Notes under the pieces: model-generated | Told to the model about the DNA's origin: nothing | What the model saw: the letters and a program-made list of their open reading frames with translations, nothing else | Databases searched by the model: none | Assembly: GCA_029962745.1 (NCBI GenBank) | Contig: CM057158.1 | Span: 8,930,949 to 8,994,948, forward strand | From: Echinometra lucunter | Taxonomy: Eukaryota; Echinodermata; Echinoidea; Camarodonta; Echinometridae | Direction: 5' to 3' | DNA: 64,000 nt | Translations under genes and position numbers: made by a program | In this document: positions 23,801 to 34,300 of the stretch, piece by piece | How positions within the stretch are numbered: position 1 is the first letter of the stretch | Layout: each line of letters opens with the position of its first letter

Positions 23801-26800
23801 CTGACACCCAAACAGGCAGAGACCAGGGGCTGTAGGGCCCCTGGCGGGGGTTCAAGGGGTGGAGCCCGGTGGAGCCCTTGCATTGTTATGGTTTTGAAAG
23901 CCTATAAAATGATCAATTTACATTTTAGATATTAAGTTTTTACAATTAATTGGTGTTGTATTTAAGCCAAAATTGTAGGGCTGCAGCCCCCCCCCCCCCA
24001 CGCTTCCACGGCCCCTGTTTCACCCCATGATTTGAACAAACTTGCAGACAATATTTCAAGTATATTTTTAATTCATTGCTGGACAGTAGTACCCATGACA
24101 AATATGCTCTGAGGTTATTTGATACAAGTTTTCCCTGGAATTCAACGGCAAACATAACGGCTTTATTTTTTGTGGAGTGTCCGGATGCGCAACCCCCGTC
24201 ATATTGCCTTTGCACATCAGACTCACTGACCGACGTACAACTTGCGTCATGGTCAGTTAATTCAAGTATTCTTTAACGGTTGACTTCAGACGTATTAGAA
24301 CAGCGTAAACATTGCTTTGAATTAGCAGCATGTGCAGACGTGACAAACGCAGGAAATAACGAATGTACGCCCCGTGTGCAGCAGGCATCAAAAATCGCAA
24401 GTCCAGCTCACACGAAGTGTTATTTCGATCGCACCAACACCTTCGCTAATCAATATTATTTATTCGTTAGGGTAGCTCAAACAGTAACTGTTCACTGGTT
24501 TTCATTGGGACCCTTTGAAATACAAATAAAGATATATACATTAAAAACAAAGTGAATAAAAAAATTGAACATGGAAAAATAAAATCAAGCGTACCCAAGT
24601 TACATCAATTGAATAAATATATGGGCATTTGAACATACACATAAATTAAGGAATGAGGAAGAGGAAGTGCTAACATTATTAAATGTGATGGATATGAATG
24701 GAAAATTATCCCTTGCACCAGTTATTAAAAGTATTGTTTGCTCTGCATTTTGTAATCACTATGCAACAATTTCACTCTTTCATGACGCGCTGAAGACGGT
24801 TCTGACGCAGTCCTATCGTTAGCCGTGCCTTGGTGCCTCGGTTCCCAAGATAACTTAATCTTGATCAAGTGTGCTTGACTATTAATGAAGAAGCCTTAGT
24901 GTACTCACTCTAGACTCTACACTATAATTAAAGAGGGATCAGTGTCAAGAATTTGGCTCATCTAAATATCGACAAACCGAAAAACTTCATTAAGTGAATG
25001 GACAAAAGCGTGTGGGAAATGGCCACCAGGGAATTATAATTCATTTTTCAGTGATTACCAAATTGGGAATTATAAGGACAGGGATATGGAAATTAGAGGC
25101 GAAAGGGTTTACGATCCTTCGAAAGTGTAACACAAATAATTGGCTTGAAAATCGTATTCTCCTTTTTTTTTTTTTTTTCAATTGCACAGCATAGGCTGAT
25201 CCAATATTTCAAAAGGTATTTTGCTGATGTGGGCGTAAAATCGCTTTGTTTAAAGAAGCTAAGTGGGTTACTTTTAAAGTCAGACGTTGATCATACACGG
25301 GCATCTATTTGTCGACAAACCTATGTCAATTGATCATTACTGGCGCGCCAAATTTCCTTGTTTAAATCTTCGTTAATCATTGTTTAACCTTGCTCTTGTG
25401 TATATTGTGTGATCGTCATCAAACATAATGGTTATGTACACTTCAACACATGAACACATGATCAATACTAATCATGGAAGACTTGTCATAAGATGTACTG
25501 TACATCGATTTGAAGTTCTTAATTCAGAAAGGGCGCAATGTCAGAGTATTGTGGTCGTCAAATATATGGGGTAATATGAACTTGCAAGTTTGAGCACTGC
25601 AGTATAACTGGTTGATAACCCAGTCAGTCACATCGAGGGTATGAACATGAAACATGTACAATCTAAGGTACAACATTACTACGGAAACATGATTGATCCG
25701 ATTTGAAATGAAGTCAGGGTCTGAGATGAGGCAATCAACTGATCAAGAATTGATGGGCGAATTATTAGTAGGAGGAGTTTTAGCCTTCTAATACAGACAC
25801 ACTGTCAAGCCAAACCCACTCCGAACATACCGTAATTTACCGTTTATTTGTCTGGGTTTTCTTTTTTCATAATGATTATTCTATTTTTGTATTCCATGAA
25901 CAAGGTTATACATGATCATGCAATAAAAAAAAACATATACATGTACACTCTACAAGCTGCATTCAATAACTTAAGTACCAAATACCTTTAATTAAACAAC
26001 TAATTCCGCTAACAGAAATACAATACACCTTCAATATTACAACCTTACATCGATTATATAATATAAAAAAGGATTAAAATACAGAGAACTAAAAATGATC
26101 TTGCATGCTAATTTAGTGAAAGTAATTCATTTGTGGTAATGTGCCTGTTGACGATGTATTGTTGTTGAAGTGACAGGGGCATTACGCAGACGTTTCGCGC
26201 AAAGCCACGCCGTACGTGTCGGTGTCTAGCAACCTGGTCAACCAAATAAAGATGGCATTTGCCAACCAAGCTTTACCAGCAGACTGATGTTATCACTTTT
26301 TTTTTGGTCTTAATTGCATCTCAGAATGTACCAACGACAGGAAGCTTTGCGATCTCCATGGCAACCCGCTTGTGTGACGAGGTCAGCGTCGTCGGGTTTG
26401 GGTATGATGAGACCAAGCCGCTTCATTACTATGACAGGCAACAGATGAAGGTGGGATATTGTTTGTTCATGAATGTTAAGAAGAAGCAGTGGTGTATTAA
26501 AATATAGGGGCAAGGGGGCACTTTGCCCCCCTCCTGACAGATTTTCAACCTACCCCCCCCCCCCCCACAAAAAAACCCAACAACAACAACAACAAAACAG
26601 AATGCATCCACAGTTTGTACTGGCCGATAGCAGGGTAGGGAATCATTATTATAACATGATTAAGTCAAGTGTAGGATAATCACTGGAAATGTAAGGAGTA
26701 CAAACATATCGTTTCCGACGAGACCTTTTCCTTCCCCAAGTAGACACTCCCCTCCCTCTCGTAACGCAAACCAGGGCCTTTGAAAAGTGGTTTCCTTGCT

Positions 26801-28438
26801 GAACAACACATGGATCACAGTAGACAGACGTTCTGCCTTCCTGAGACCATGGTCTGCCATCGTTAGGACGTTTGGTATCAAGTGAAATGAAATACGATAC
26901 ATTGGAGCAAGTCGATGGAAATTAACATCATGCAAGTTACATTTTTTTCAGTCATTCCATTTTGTGATTTCTACCTCCTGCTATTAATGACGATGAAAAT
27001 TCAATTTGTTTCCTTATTAATTTTTAAGCTTATAAGAACATGACGAATGAGCGACGTGAAAAAAAAACTATGATAGGCAAATAGTTGATTTGGCTTGTGA
27101 AAGATTTATATTATGAATACTGACCACCGGCGTAAATCCACTCTGAGGAGTGGGGGGGATGATTGACGATTTTTTTTTTCTGTCGATCTCACACTTAAGT
27201 ATAAGCACACACCCTCACTGACCCCCACAGACCCCCCTACACACATTTTAATATTTATTTTGCGAGCGAGCGAAGCGAGCGAGCCAAAAATAACCACTTT
27301 TTTGGTTTTCAATCGCATTTTCAAATAGAAATTCTAAAATATGATGGTTGTTTATGACAGATATTCAAAGATTTTACTAACGGATTAATTAAAATATATT
27401 TTCTTTCTTAAAAAGTGGGGGGGGGATATTTGTACACGCCATCCCCCCCCTCTCCAAAAGTGGGGGGATATATCCCCCCATCCCCCCCCTCCAAAAAGTG
27501 GGGGGGGATATATCCCCCCATCCCCCCCCCCCCCGGGATTTACGCCAGTGATACTGACATACAGAAGAAAAGATATTTTCAAAAATAAAACAGGTTAAAC
27601 AAAATTGTAAATAACACACCTCATAAGAGTAGACATCTGGGTTTGTTTTTTTTTTTCTATATGTGTCAAAGGCGGCACTACTTACTCTCCTAAAAGGAAA
27701 GATTGAATTTTCACTGTACATTCACTCCCTGGCAATCACGTCAGTGGTTACTTTTTGAGGAGTTGATATGAACTATATATTGTGGTCTCTCAAGTTCACT
27801 CTGTTTTCACTCTTATTTTTTACTTCCCTAGAGATTTGTGTCAGGAATCACTTGATTTATAAGAGAGAAGGGATTTTGCATCCGCAGTCTTGTGTATGTC
27901 AATACATAGGCTAGGCCCTCTTGCATAAACAGTTACGATTAAATGCAGCTCGAAAAAAAAAATGAACGCAACTTGATTTTTAACCACTCAGGATCGAGTA
28001 TTTAGAATTCACGTAGCGTTTAATCGCAGCCTTTTTTGCGAGAAGGCCCTAGTGTCACAATGGGTTCGTTCGAAGCTCGACATAGATGATTCTTATTTTC
28101 AAGAGAAATGTCGACAACTTGAGAAAATAATCAAAGATATTTTAGACCTCTAAGTTGTAAATACTAAATGCATTGATAGACTTGGGGGAAAAACGAAAAC
28201 AATCGTATTAAAACAATAACCCATGATTTTCTGTGTTACATACTCTAAGCATTAATTAGCTCAAGATTTGTCATTTTTCAACATTTCTCTCTCTCTCATC
28301 ACTTCATTCCTCATTTTCTCTGTGATTATACAGGTCGTGAAAAATTCATGGACTCACAATATCGTTATTGAGAAACAATGGCTGGTTAAACTGGTTCAAC
28401 AAGGTGTTATTCGTGACTTAACAGGCGGGATTAAATGA
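10462..28438 (+). CDS. Beta-galactoside alpha-2,3-sialyltransferase, ST3GAL3-like (GT29), nine coding exons
   Basis: Predicted Golgi type II membrane enzyme that transfers sialic acid from CMP-Neu5Ac to terminal galactose of glycoprotein or glycolipid glycans. Join: 10462-10732, 13389-13545, 16139-16243, 17952-18008, 20211-20306, 21115-21301, 23519-23659, 26325-26450, 28334-28438. All junctions keep phase, giving 414 residues. Seen: short basic cytoplasmic tail, hydrophobic anchor ~15-31, stem with sequons N126 and N129, sialylmotif L from C200 ([30 protein letters not shown]), sialylmotif S ([19 protein letters not shown]355), motif III HYYD 372-375, and motif VS H388-x4-E393. C203 and C355 are probably the conserved disulfide pair. 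The C-terminal half ([27 protein letters not shown]) resembles vertebrate ST3GAL3 more than ST3GAL4/6. Substrate preference cannot be read from sequence. The family is certain; the paralogue call is moderate. Confidence 0.9.
11204..11840. mobile_element. Palindromic MITE-like element in sialyltransferase intron 1
   Basis: Long inverted ends: a G run followed by TCACTTCCATTGAAGAGTGG and ACAGCATCCGCGAGAA near 11277-11324, mirrored near 11733-11787. The symmetry continues outward (TTTGCGATTGACTGCAAA near 11210 against TTTGCAATCAGTCGCAAA near 11811). The interior is rich in CGCG words. No coding capacity or clear target duplication. Confidence 0.65.
12170..12345. repeat. Short diverged tandem duplication
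   Basis: The block CATGCAGCGCGATGTCGGCA..AGGTCCCGCGGAAGAGAA near 12174 recurs as TTGCAGTGCGATATCAGCA..AGGCCCCACGGAAGAGAA near 12289, about 115 bp apart. A C/T-rich CCCTCCCC tract follows at 12390-12425. Intronic. Confidence 0.5.
13262..13386. repeat. CT-rich low-complexity tract before exon 2
   Basis: Nearly pure pyrimidine CTCTCT-type sequence that runs directly into the acceptor of sialyltransferase exon 2 and serves as its polypyrimidine tract. An open frame of LSLSLSV type across it is not a protein. Confidence 0.85.
13389..13545 (+). CDS. Sialyltransferase exon 2 (stem region)
   Basis: The acceptor TTTCAACAG follows a long CT-rich tract (13262-13385); the donor is TCTGG|GTATGT. It encodes [19 protein letters not shown]... 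with two N-glycosylation sequons, NET (126) and NAS (129). Low conservation is normal for the stem. Phase 1 in, 2 out, matching both neighbours. Confidence 0.8.
13842..14790. mobile_element. Repeat element with terminal hairpin and ~155-bp units carrying AGGTCA motifs
   Basis: Begins with ATGCCTCCGCCCACCGAGG then GTGGTGCCGAGGC, which can fold as a hairpin. At least five ~155-bp units follow, each with CACCATAGGAAGACGATCTG-like and GGTCAAAGGTCA-like blocks. Exact AGGTCAAAGGTCA is at 14171-14183, 14327-14339 and 14640-14652. Its first unit is split by the MITE at ~13926-14105. The organisation matches the element at 51965-53242. Confidence 0.75.
13926..14105. mobile_element. ~180-bp MITE, family with TGTTTCATAAAGCTGTTCGT ends
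   Basis: The ends are near-perfect inverted repeats of more than 45 bp: CTGGGGGGTGTTTCATAAAG then CTGTTCGTAAGTTACGAACG, mirrored at the right end. It is inserted in a ~155-bp unit of the surrounding repeat (sister units have GGTGCTGGTATG.ATCACCATAGG without it), so the insertion is nested and younger. A second family member is at ~21373-21712. Confidence 0.9.
15612..15705. repeat. 12-bp tandem repeat of palindromic TTACTAGTAA
   Basis: Six or so copies of ACTAGTAAATT. Each contains the self-complementary TTACTAGTAA. Intronic, no other feature. Confidence 0.85.
16139..16243 (+). CDS. Sialyltransferase exon 3
   Basis: Acceptor CTGTCCAG, donor AGCAA|GTATGT. It encodes residues ~143-178 ([20 protein letters not shown], then [14 protein letters not shown]). 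Phase 2 in, phase 2 out. Residues RDRMQNLFG resemble the pre-catalytic segment of the family. Confidence 0.8.
17137..17161. repeat. Long G run
   Basis: About 18 consecutive G, then AGGGGGG, inside sialyltransferase intron 3. One of more than twenty such runs in the window. Confidence 0.9.
17400..17805. repeat. Dispersed ~400 bp repeat, copy 2
   Basis: Same block order as 2878-3270 (GTCCACATTGTGT, GCAGAAAGAGCG, TGTGCCCATTTTCGTTGC, TTGTTTGATGCTGAA, ATCCTTAAATTTGCAATG, TTGCCAATTTGC). Same orientation as copy 1. Lies just upstream of sialyltransferase exon 4. Confidence 0.75.
17952..18008 (+). CDS. Sialyltransferase exon 4
   Basis: Encodes [19 protein letters not shown] in the only frame that joins exons 3 and 5. 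This requires the acceptor GCAGAAAG|T at 17952. The stronger-looking CGCAG acceptor four bases upstream (17948) would shift the frame. Donor ACGGG|GTAAGA, phase 2 out. Confidence 0.7.
18463..18535 (-). repeat. tRNA-derived SINE fragment or tRNA pseudogene
   Basis: Read on the minus strand, CACTTGCCTCACATGC resembles a tRNA-Val-like anticodon arm and is followed by GGTCCCTGGTTCGAGTCCCG, an intact B-box/T-arm. The 5' half with an A box is missing, so it is not a functional tRNA gene. Confidence 0.55.
19150..19480. other. CpG-rich GCGCGC cluster
   Basis: Several blocks of alternating GCGCGC (near 19178, 19202, 19321, 19340-19361, 19439-19478) in otherwise AT-rich, CpG-poor intron. The last, GACGTACGCGTACGTGCGCGTC, is palindromic. 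Z-DNA-forming potential is inferred from the alternating purine-pyrimidine pattern. Confidence 0.6.
20211..20306 (+). CDS. Sialyltransferase exon 5 (sialylmotif L, first half)
   Basis: Acceptor CCTCACAG, donor ATCAG|GTACAT. It encodes [20 protein letters not shown] then [11 protein letters not shown], the CMP-sialic-acid-binding large sialylmotif, including the disulfide cysteine. Confidence 0.95.
20351..20440. repeat. CA microsatellite
   Basis: Imperfect (CA)n starting about 45 bp after the exon 5 donor. Confidence 0.9.
20760..21056. repeat. GA-rich purine tracts
   Basis: Perfect (GA)n near 20789-20817 and further GAGA-rich tracts to 21054, all just upstream of sialyltransferase exon 6. 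Open frames of Arg/Glu repeats across it are artefacts. Confidence 0.85.
21115..21301 (+). CDS. Sialyltransferase exon 6 (sialylmotif L, second half)
   Basis: Acceptor GCGCCAG, donor AAATTG|GTATGA. It starts [19 protein letters not shown], then RMAYPESSF, the rest of the large sialylmotif, followed by [15 protein letters not shown]. Ends in phase 0. Confidence 0.95.
21373..21712. mobile_element. MITE, second member of the TGTTTCATAAAGCTGTTCGT family
   Basis: The left end GGTTTCATAAAGCTGTTCGT..AAGTTACGAATGAC is mirrored at the right end (ATGAACAGCTTTATGAAACACC before a C run). The interior (~240 bp) differs from the 180-bp copy at 13926, so the two share ends but not cores. Sits about 70 bp after sialyltransferase exon 6. 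Confidence 0.8.
23519..23659 (+). CDS. Sialyltransferase exon 7
   Basis: Acceptor TTGTTGCAG, donor GGAAAT|GTAAGT. It encodes 47 whole codons including [20 protein letters not shown], a segment that in my memory of the family is characteristic of ST3GAL3. Confidence 0.93.
26325..26450 (+). CDS. Sialyltransferase exon 8 (sialylmotif S and motif III)
   Basis: Acceptor GCATCTCAG, donor ATGAAG|GTGGGA. It encodes [20 protein letters not shown] (small sialylmotif), VVGFGYDE and LHYYD (motif III). 42 whole codons, phase 0 both sides. Confidence 0.95.
27128..27548 (-). mobile_element. Element bounded by GGCGTAAATCC inverted ends, copy 1
   Basis: The ends are GGCGTAAATCC (27128) and GGATTTACGCC (27537). 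The interior contains GCGAGCGAGCGAAGCGAGCG, AATAACCACTTTTTT, and G/C-run blocks repeating GGGGGGATATATCCCCCCA. The same parts occur in the opposite orientation at 55665-56165. Located in sialyltransferase intron 8. Confidence 0.65.
28334..28438 (+). CDS. Sialyltransferase exon 9 (motif VS, stop)
   Basis: Acceptor GATTATACAG. It encodes 34 residues, [11 protein letters not shown] carrying motif VS (H388-x4-E393) and the end DLTGGIK, then TGA 28436-28438. Confidence 0.93.
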   Translation, partial: VVKNSWTHNIVIEKQWLVKLVQQGVIRDLTGGIK

Positions 28439-29700
28439 CATCTCCTGCCTGTATAAAATTTTTCTGAGAAACGAAATCGAATGATCTCGTCAACTGGTAT
28501 GATTCGGGCCAATTCGGCACCGGGGACAACTCGAGCTCAGCGAATTAGTCAAGAGCTGAATCGATCGCTAATGCATACCTGATTTTTGCGATGAATGTAT
28601 CGCAAGTTCTCAAAACCCATTTTTCAAGATGATGATACTGAATAAGTAAAATTTCAAGAGATGAAATAGCTCTAAAACATGACATTTACAGCTATTTAGA
28701 TTTCATATCTTGAAAGCTAATCGTCGCGAGATGCCGAGTTTGCCCAAATGTCGAGTTACCATGATGTCGAATGAAAGGTGCCAAGTTATTCTGCTGCCTA
28801 GCGCCTACTGAAAGGTGCAGAGTTACCGCGATGCCACGTGAAAGGAGACAATTCAGGTACCGGTAAGACTGGAGATCCATGGAGGATATTCTTCTTCTTC
28901 TTCTTCTTCTTCTTCTGTGCCTAAAGGTGTAATTATTTATATTCTGCCGTGGAACGACTTGCGTTTCCTCTAGGATTCATGGCCACCAAACAGTTTTGAA
29001 AAAGTGAACGTACTTGAATGAAATTCTTCCTTCCGGGTCACTACCGTGCGCTCGTCCAGAGCACGACGCAGGTTAAGCTTTGAGGGTGAACCCTTCCAGA
29101 TCTTCAAGAATGCAGGGTTTCGTTTGAAGTGGACGGTCCAGAAGGTATATGCTGTTGTCAGTTTCTAAAATTGTTCCACACAAATCCACTGGTGGAAAAG
29201 GTTGATATGAAACTGATGAATTCTTTCAATCTTAACAGCGTGATGAAAAATGAATGAAGAAATTACTGATCGCGAAATATTCTGAACAGTCTGCTCCTTG
29301 ATGTCATGACTCCTGAGTGAGGAAGCGATGGTGCACTAAATTTCTAACGATAGGTATTAATTTTTTGCCTACGTTGTGTCGCCGTAGAGTCGTAAGATTC
29401 GGTAGTGTCATTTAATTGATTTTTTGTCCTGAAATGATAAGTACGAGAAAAGTTTATGGTAGTGCTATGTTTAAATGTGTCAAGTATTCTGTTTCACCAG
29501 TGTAGGCCTTCCCCCGATCTATATGTTCTGTTTCCAGAAGCTCTGCAGATTCCCTGAAATAGGCTCTTACCTTGGGCACCTCATGAATGGGGGGGGGGGG
29601 GGGGGGGAGACGCCAAAAAAATTGAAAGGAAGTAAATGCATAATAAACATTAAAATTCATACATTGCTCTTTGATTCTCTAGAGGATTAAAGAGTAATTT
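28439..29700 (+). other. 3' UTR and downstream flank of the sialyltransferase gene
   Basis: After the stop, the first AATAAA found is at 29642-29647, a candidate polyadenylation signal 1.2 kb from the stop. A (CTT)n run is at 28889-28916 and a G run at 29590-29607. Confidence 0.4.
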
Positions 29701-31344
29701 AAAGATTTTAAATGGAACATCTATGTGGGGGGGGGGGGGGGGTATTAGTAGGGGTGGAAAATTTGGGGGAAAATTGAGTCGACTTTACCTATCGGCGCCC
29801 ACTTCAGTTGTGGTCAAGAAGTGCCAAGAGATTTCATCAAGATATGGTATTAAAATAATTAGTAACTTTATTCATATTTACCCAGTGCTGTCATACAAGG
29901 CATGGTTTCACGAAATAGTCTTTAAGTAGAAGTTGTCATCTGTCACATTGAAATACGTGTTGATTTCAATGGGATGTCGGTGAACTTGTACTTCAGACGA
30001 CTTTGTGAAACAATGCCCAGGCTGATATGTGAGTGTCACACGTTTGGAAGCGGGGGCTTTATCAGTGTTTGCCCTTTTCAGGATTCTCCTAAATTCACCA
30101 CTAACCTCAGTTCAAATCCGGGGTTCAAATGTTCGTATCTAGATTCGATCACACCAAAAGTTTGGAATGTGTGCTATCCTTCTACCTCTGAATAGTCTGT
30201 ACATTTTGCTTTGTACTATACACGACACTGTACTGCGAAAGAAAACGATTGACCCATTACGCACTTCCATACATTTTGAAGGGTTTGAATCGTTATTTGA
30301 TCATTTTATTATTATAACTTTTAGAGGCTCTGTTTACAAGCTTGGTCAGATATTCTACAGGTGGGATTAAATTTCCTGCGTTATATACTCTATACTCTAC
30401 ATGTACTTTATGTGTTGGCGCTGATCGTAAATCCCAATGTAGAAGTGCGCCCTCATGATCAGTGAAATGCATTCAGTTGTTGAATCCTCGGCATGCCAAA
30501 CTCCAAAGAGGTGCGTGATACTTGATGAAGAAATTGTTTCGTATTTATTCTTAAAACAGGCTGCTAGTTAAAGAGGTGACTTACCTTGTAATAGCTGTGC
30601 CTGTGTGTAGTGGCGGTGGTGGTAGTGGTGGTGGTGGTGGTGGTGGTGGTGGTGTGTATGGTGGACCTCTGCAGTATGAAAAAGGATTATGTGCGTACAC
30701 GTACTAAACATAGAGTTCCTATATCTCTGTGGTACTAATGATTAATCTTTTCTTCTTTTTCAAGGATGTTTGGCCGTGTAAAAGCGGAGAATCACATTTC
30801 TGGAAGTACTAGCGTAACGAAATTTTGAAGCAATAAGTTTTGTTGCGTTGGAAAAAGTGGGCTCCTAGGTCGCACTCTGAACAAGTTTCATTCCTTATGT
30901 TTTAAATATATAGATATGTGTTCCAGCTTCTTGTATATTTATTCGTATACCTTGGTCATAAAAGTACTAGACTGTATTATTTACTGCTACTCTGAGGCAC
31001 TTTGACGGTGTATGTACGATACTACTCGTAATGTTTCTATATATTCGTAATTTTTGCAGCTTCTTTTACTTGTACATGTATCTTATCCTGCCATATTCTT
31101 CTTTTATGTAAAGTACACTTCACTATTTATGTATTTTTGTTATTCCTTATCTCCAAGAGAAAGAGAAATGTATGTTAAGATATATCAAAGGCCATAGTGA
31201 GTAACAATTTTAAGACGTTATGGGTGACAACATGGCAACGATACGTTAACCCGACAAATTCTTGCAGCGACAATTATTGCTCCGAACATTATTTCATCAA
31301 GATAAACAGTTATGGTCATCAGGGTTGCAATAGGTTGGGGGGTT
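29701..31344. other. Intergenic, no gene recognised
   Basis: A G run is at 29727-29742 and a (GGT)n microsatellite at 30609-30653. Short ORFs lack any recognised domain. Confidence 0.45.
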
Positions 31345-31589
31345 TACACTCTAAAATCAGCCTAGTCATATTTGACTAGATTACCAGATCAGCGGGGCAC
31401 TTGCACTATTTTCAGTCAAAATGATCAGAAACCTAGTCATTTTCACTAGAATCCTAGTCAATTTCGACTAGAAGACCGTTGGCTCTACATTAATTTGATT
31501 AGAATTCTGGTCTTTTTGACTAGAAAAAGAGCAAGTGCCCGGCTGATCCGGTAATCTAGTCAAATCTGACTAGATTGTTTTAGAGTGTA
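31345..31589. mobile_element. ~240-bp MITE with CACTCTAAAA ends
   Basis: The left end TACACTCTAAAATCAGCCTA continues as GTCATATTTGACTAGATTAC and is mirrored at the right (reverse complement CTACACTCTAAAACAATCTA). The ends total ~60 bp with internal CTAGTCA repeats. Flanking TA on both sides suggests a Tc1/mariner-type TA duplication. Confidence 0.85.
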
Positions 31590-33717
31590 GGATTGGGGTT
31601 TGAAATGATATTTGATCCAGGGCTAAAGCTCAGTATTTGGTTAGTGAACAAAATTGATGCGGAGCAATCATGTGTCGTGTAAACAAGAATACTCCACATG
31701 GAGTAGAGATGATGCACATAAATATTAGAGTCCAGGAATACGAGAAAAGAGGCAATTTTAAAACGATTGGCAGTATATTCGTTTTGCACATGATCTGACA
31801 GTATTGAAATTCTACTTTGACAATTAGTTATGTGTATTAAAACCACCAAAGATATTTCCGCGTTAAATTCAAGTTTAAAATGCACATCTTCGCAGTGGAT
31901 GCTCTTGTCCGATGTAAATTCTTTTTTGCCAAAGCATGCGAACAAATACGGTGCAATAGCTGCTCAATGAAATGAAGATTACTCTATATTTTGTGCAATT
32001 TTTGAAAAATTAGCTTTCCATCTGTAAATTTGAATATGTGATTTAACTATTTCTGTATAATTTCGTTCAGTTTTCTTTTTTTTTTCTTCTTCTTCTTCTT
32101 CTTCTTCTTCTTTTCCACAATGAGCCAAATTAAAGCGCATTATGTCTGCAATGAAATAGGCAGCCAGTTTTTCATCTAAAATGTTCTCAGAACAATCTTC
32201 CTGTTTTTTTATTGTACCATATTTCGCTTCCAAGGCAGGCTTAGGCTTATTTCTGTTTTGGAACGGTGCACTTTGGTTTGCCTGTTTTGAGAGCATGACA
32301 TTTCTTCGTCTTTATTTTAGGAAACACAAATTTGTTCGTATTATCAGCACAGGCATCTCCGCCTTTATTCAATTCATTCAATAGGTATATTTTCTCATCT
32401 ATTTCAAAATGATTAATGTGCTATAATATAAAATCGAGTAAAGACAAAATCACCGCTTACCGATCATTGTGCCACTCTCTTATGCAGTTTATGCATAATT
32501 TGGTGCTCCTAATTAATCGAACAGGGATAAGACATACTTGTCCTGCATGGCAGCTATTTCGAGGCAGTCTAATTACTTGCTTCTCATATTTTAACTGAAA
32601 AATGAACGTACCTTTTATTCCTATAGTTTCTACCATGCAAGGTCGGAATACATTATAACTTTCAGTTGATTCAACAATTTTAGTTTATTCAGCAATGCCC
32701 GGAATTTTTTCCTTTTATTACGATATGGCTGTACAAGACTTTTTTTACGATTTCAATTAACTCATATTGCCTACGGGAACCGATTGCCTTTTTTAGTCTA
32801 TCGAAATGGAAAGATTTAGTTGTCGACCGGTTTTCAACATCAGATATGGAAAAGAACTTGAACAATTTCAGAAGAATATAGATTAATGTACACACTTCTA
32901 TAGAAATGATTGAAAAGGGACATGATTTTGTAATATGATGCTTTCGATGCTGTTTTAAAGTTGTTTAATTCACCCATAAACTTTGACAGTCAAAATATGA
33001 ACAATTATGTATATATCGTTAATATGTATATGTACTTTATACTGAAAAGAAGAGTAACTAAAAGAAATGAATGATATAGTTACAGTATGTGATCAGCAGT
33101 AGCTAGAGATCTATTTGGATATATTGGTAATTTTAATCGATTTTTATAACTGAAATAGTGTTTATGGATGTGCCTTGCCATGTTACAGACTTTGCTTTGT
33201 CTGTTGTTTGTGAAATATTGTTAATTCATTGCGACAATACTTGTTTCTCGTATAGAGTATGCAATTAAAACACGAAATCGTCGGCTGAATATTAAGCCCA
33301 CTTTCAATCTGCGTTCGGTTTTTTATTTATTGTGTTTGAAACTATTTTATTCATATTTCGAATCATAGTTTAATTCAAGTGCAGTAGTGATCATGCGCAA
33401 TATTTTCAATAAAGACAAGATATTAACAAAGAAAAATTAAAAATGAAAAGTAAGTGCGGATGCATATTAGTTTACAATTTTGTTCTCCCGTAATAAATTA
33501 GATAAGGAAATTATGCATGCCCATAAAAGTGTTTGCTGCATCTAATCGAAAAGAAGTGGATAATGTGTTAATAAATCCAATTTACAGATCAAAATACGTT
33601 ATACATGTACATGTATGATTTGTAATTAAGTAAATAAGGAATTTAGAATTGACAAAAAATAATTACAATTACATGATTATTCCTACACCATGCACCCATT
33701 TCATTGTATTCGGTTTT
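31590..33717. other. Intergenic, no gene recognised
   Basis: AT-rich, with a (CTT)n tract at 32087-32112. No repeat ends or plausible exons found. Confidence 0.45.
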
Positions 33718-34300
33718 ATTGTCTCGCCTAAGCAGAGCGAGACTATCGTCACAATGATTATTTCCGGCGTCATCGTCGACGTCATCAACTATAATCACAA
33801 TAACTTTCTTCATATTTGAGGTATAATCACCAAATTCATACCACAGGTACATCTCTTAAAGGCGCAGGTCAAGTTAAAAAATGAGTGGAATCTGACCAAG
33901 GTCAAAAGGCCGATGAACTTTTTGCAAAAAGCTTTACAATCACCATCAGGGTCAGCGCCGGGGTATTTTGACCGGGGGGGGGGGGGGACAAGATGACCCA
34001 TAGGTGAGTTTACTCTTGAGCTTATGTTTTAAACGAAAAAATAGGGGCATCTTATTATTACATGCATGACCCAACCATCTCTTTTCCATACTGTTCTTAC
34101 TTTATTTTTTCATCTCTTTCTCCCCCCCCCCCTTTTTTTTGTCACATGAAAAATCATAGGGGGCGGTTTTACTGTTCACAATAACTTTCTATGGATTTGA
34201 ATTGGAATCACCATACATAATCATACTACATAATACATCTCTTAGAGATAAGTTCGAAAATGAGTGGAATTTGATCAAGGTAAAAAGGTTTTGAAACAAC
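33718..34300. mobile_element. Repeat element starting with GTCTCGCC hairpin
   Basis: Starts with TTGTCTCGCCTAAGCAGAGC then GAGACTATCG, a hairpin (GTCTCG / CGAGAC) like the start of the element at 51965. Two diverged units containing AATAACTTTCTTCATATTTG/AATAACTTTCTATGGATTTG and AAATGAGTGGAATCTGA/AAATGAGTGGAATTTGA lie ~380 bp apart with a G run and other sequence between. The right end is not defined. Confidence 0.55.
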
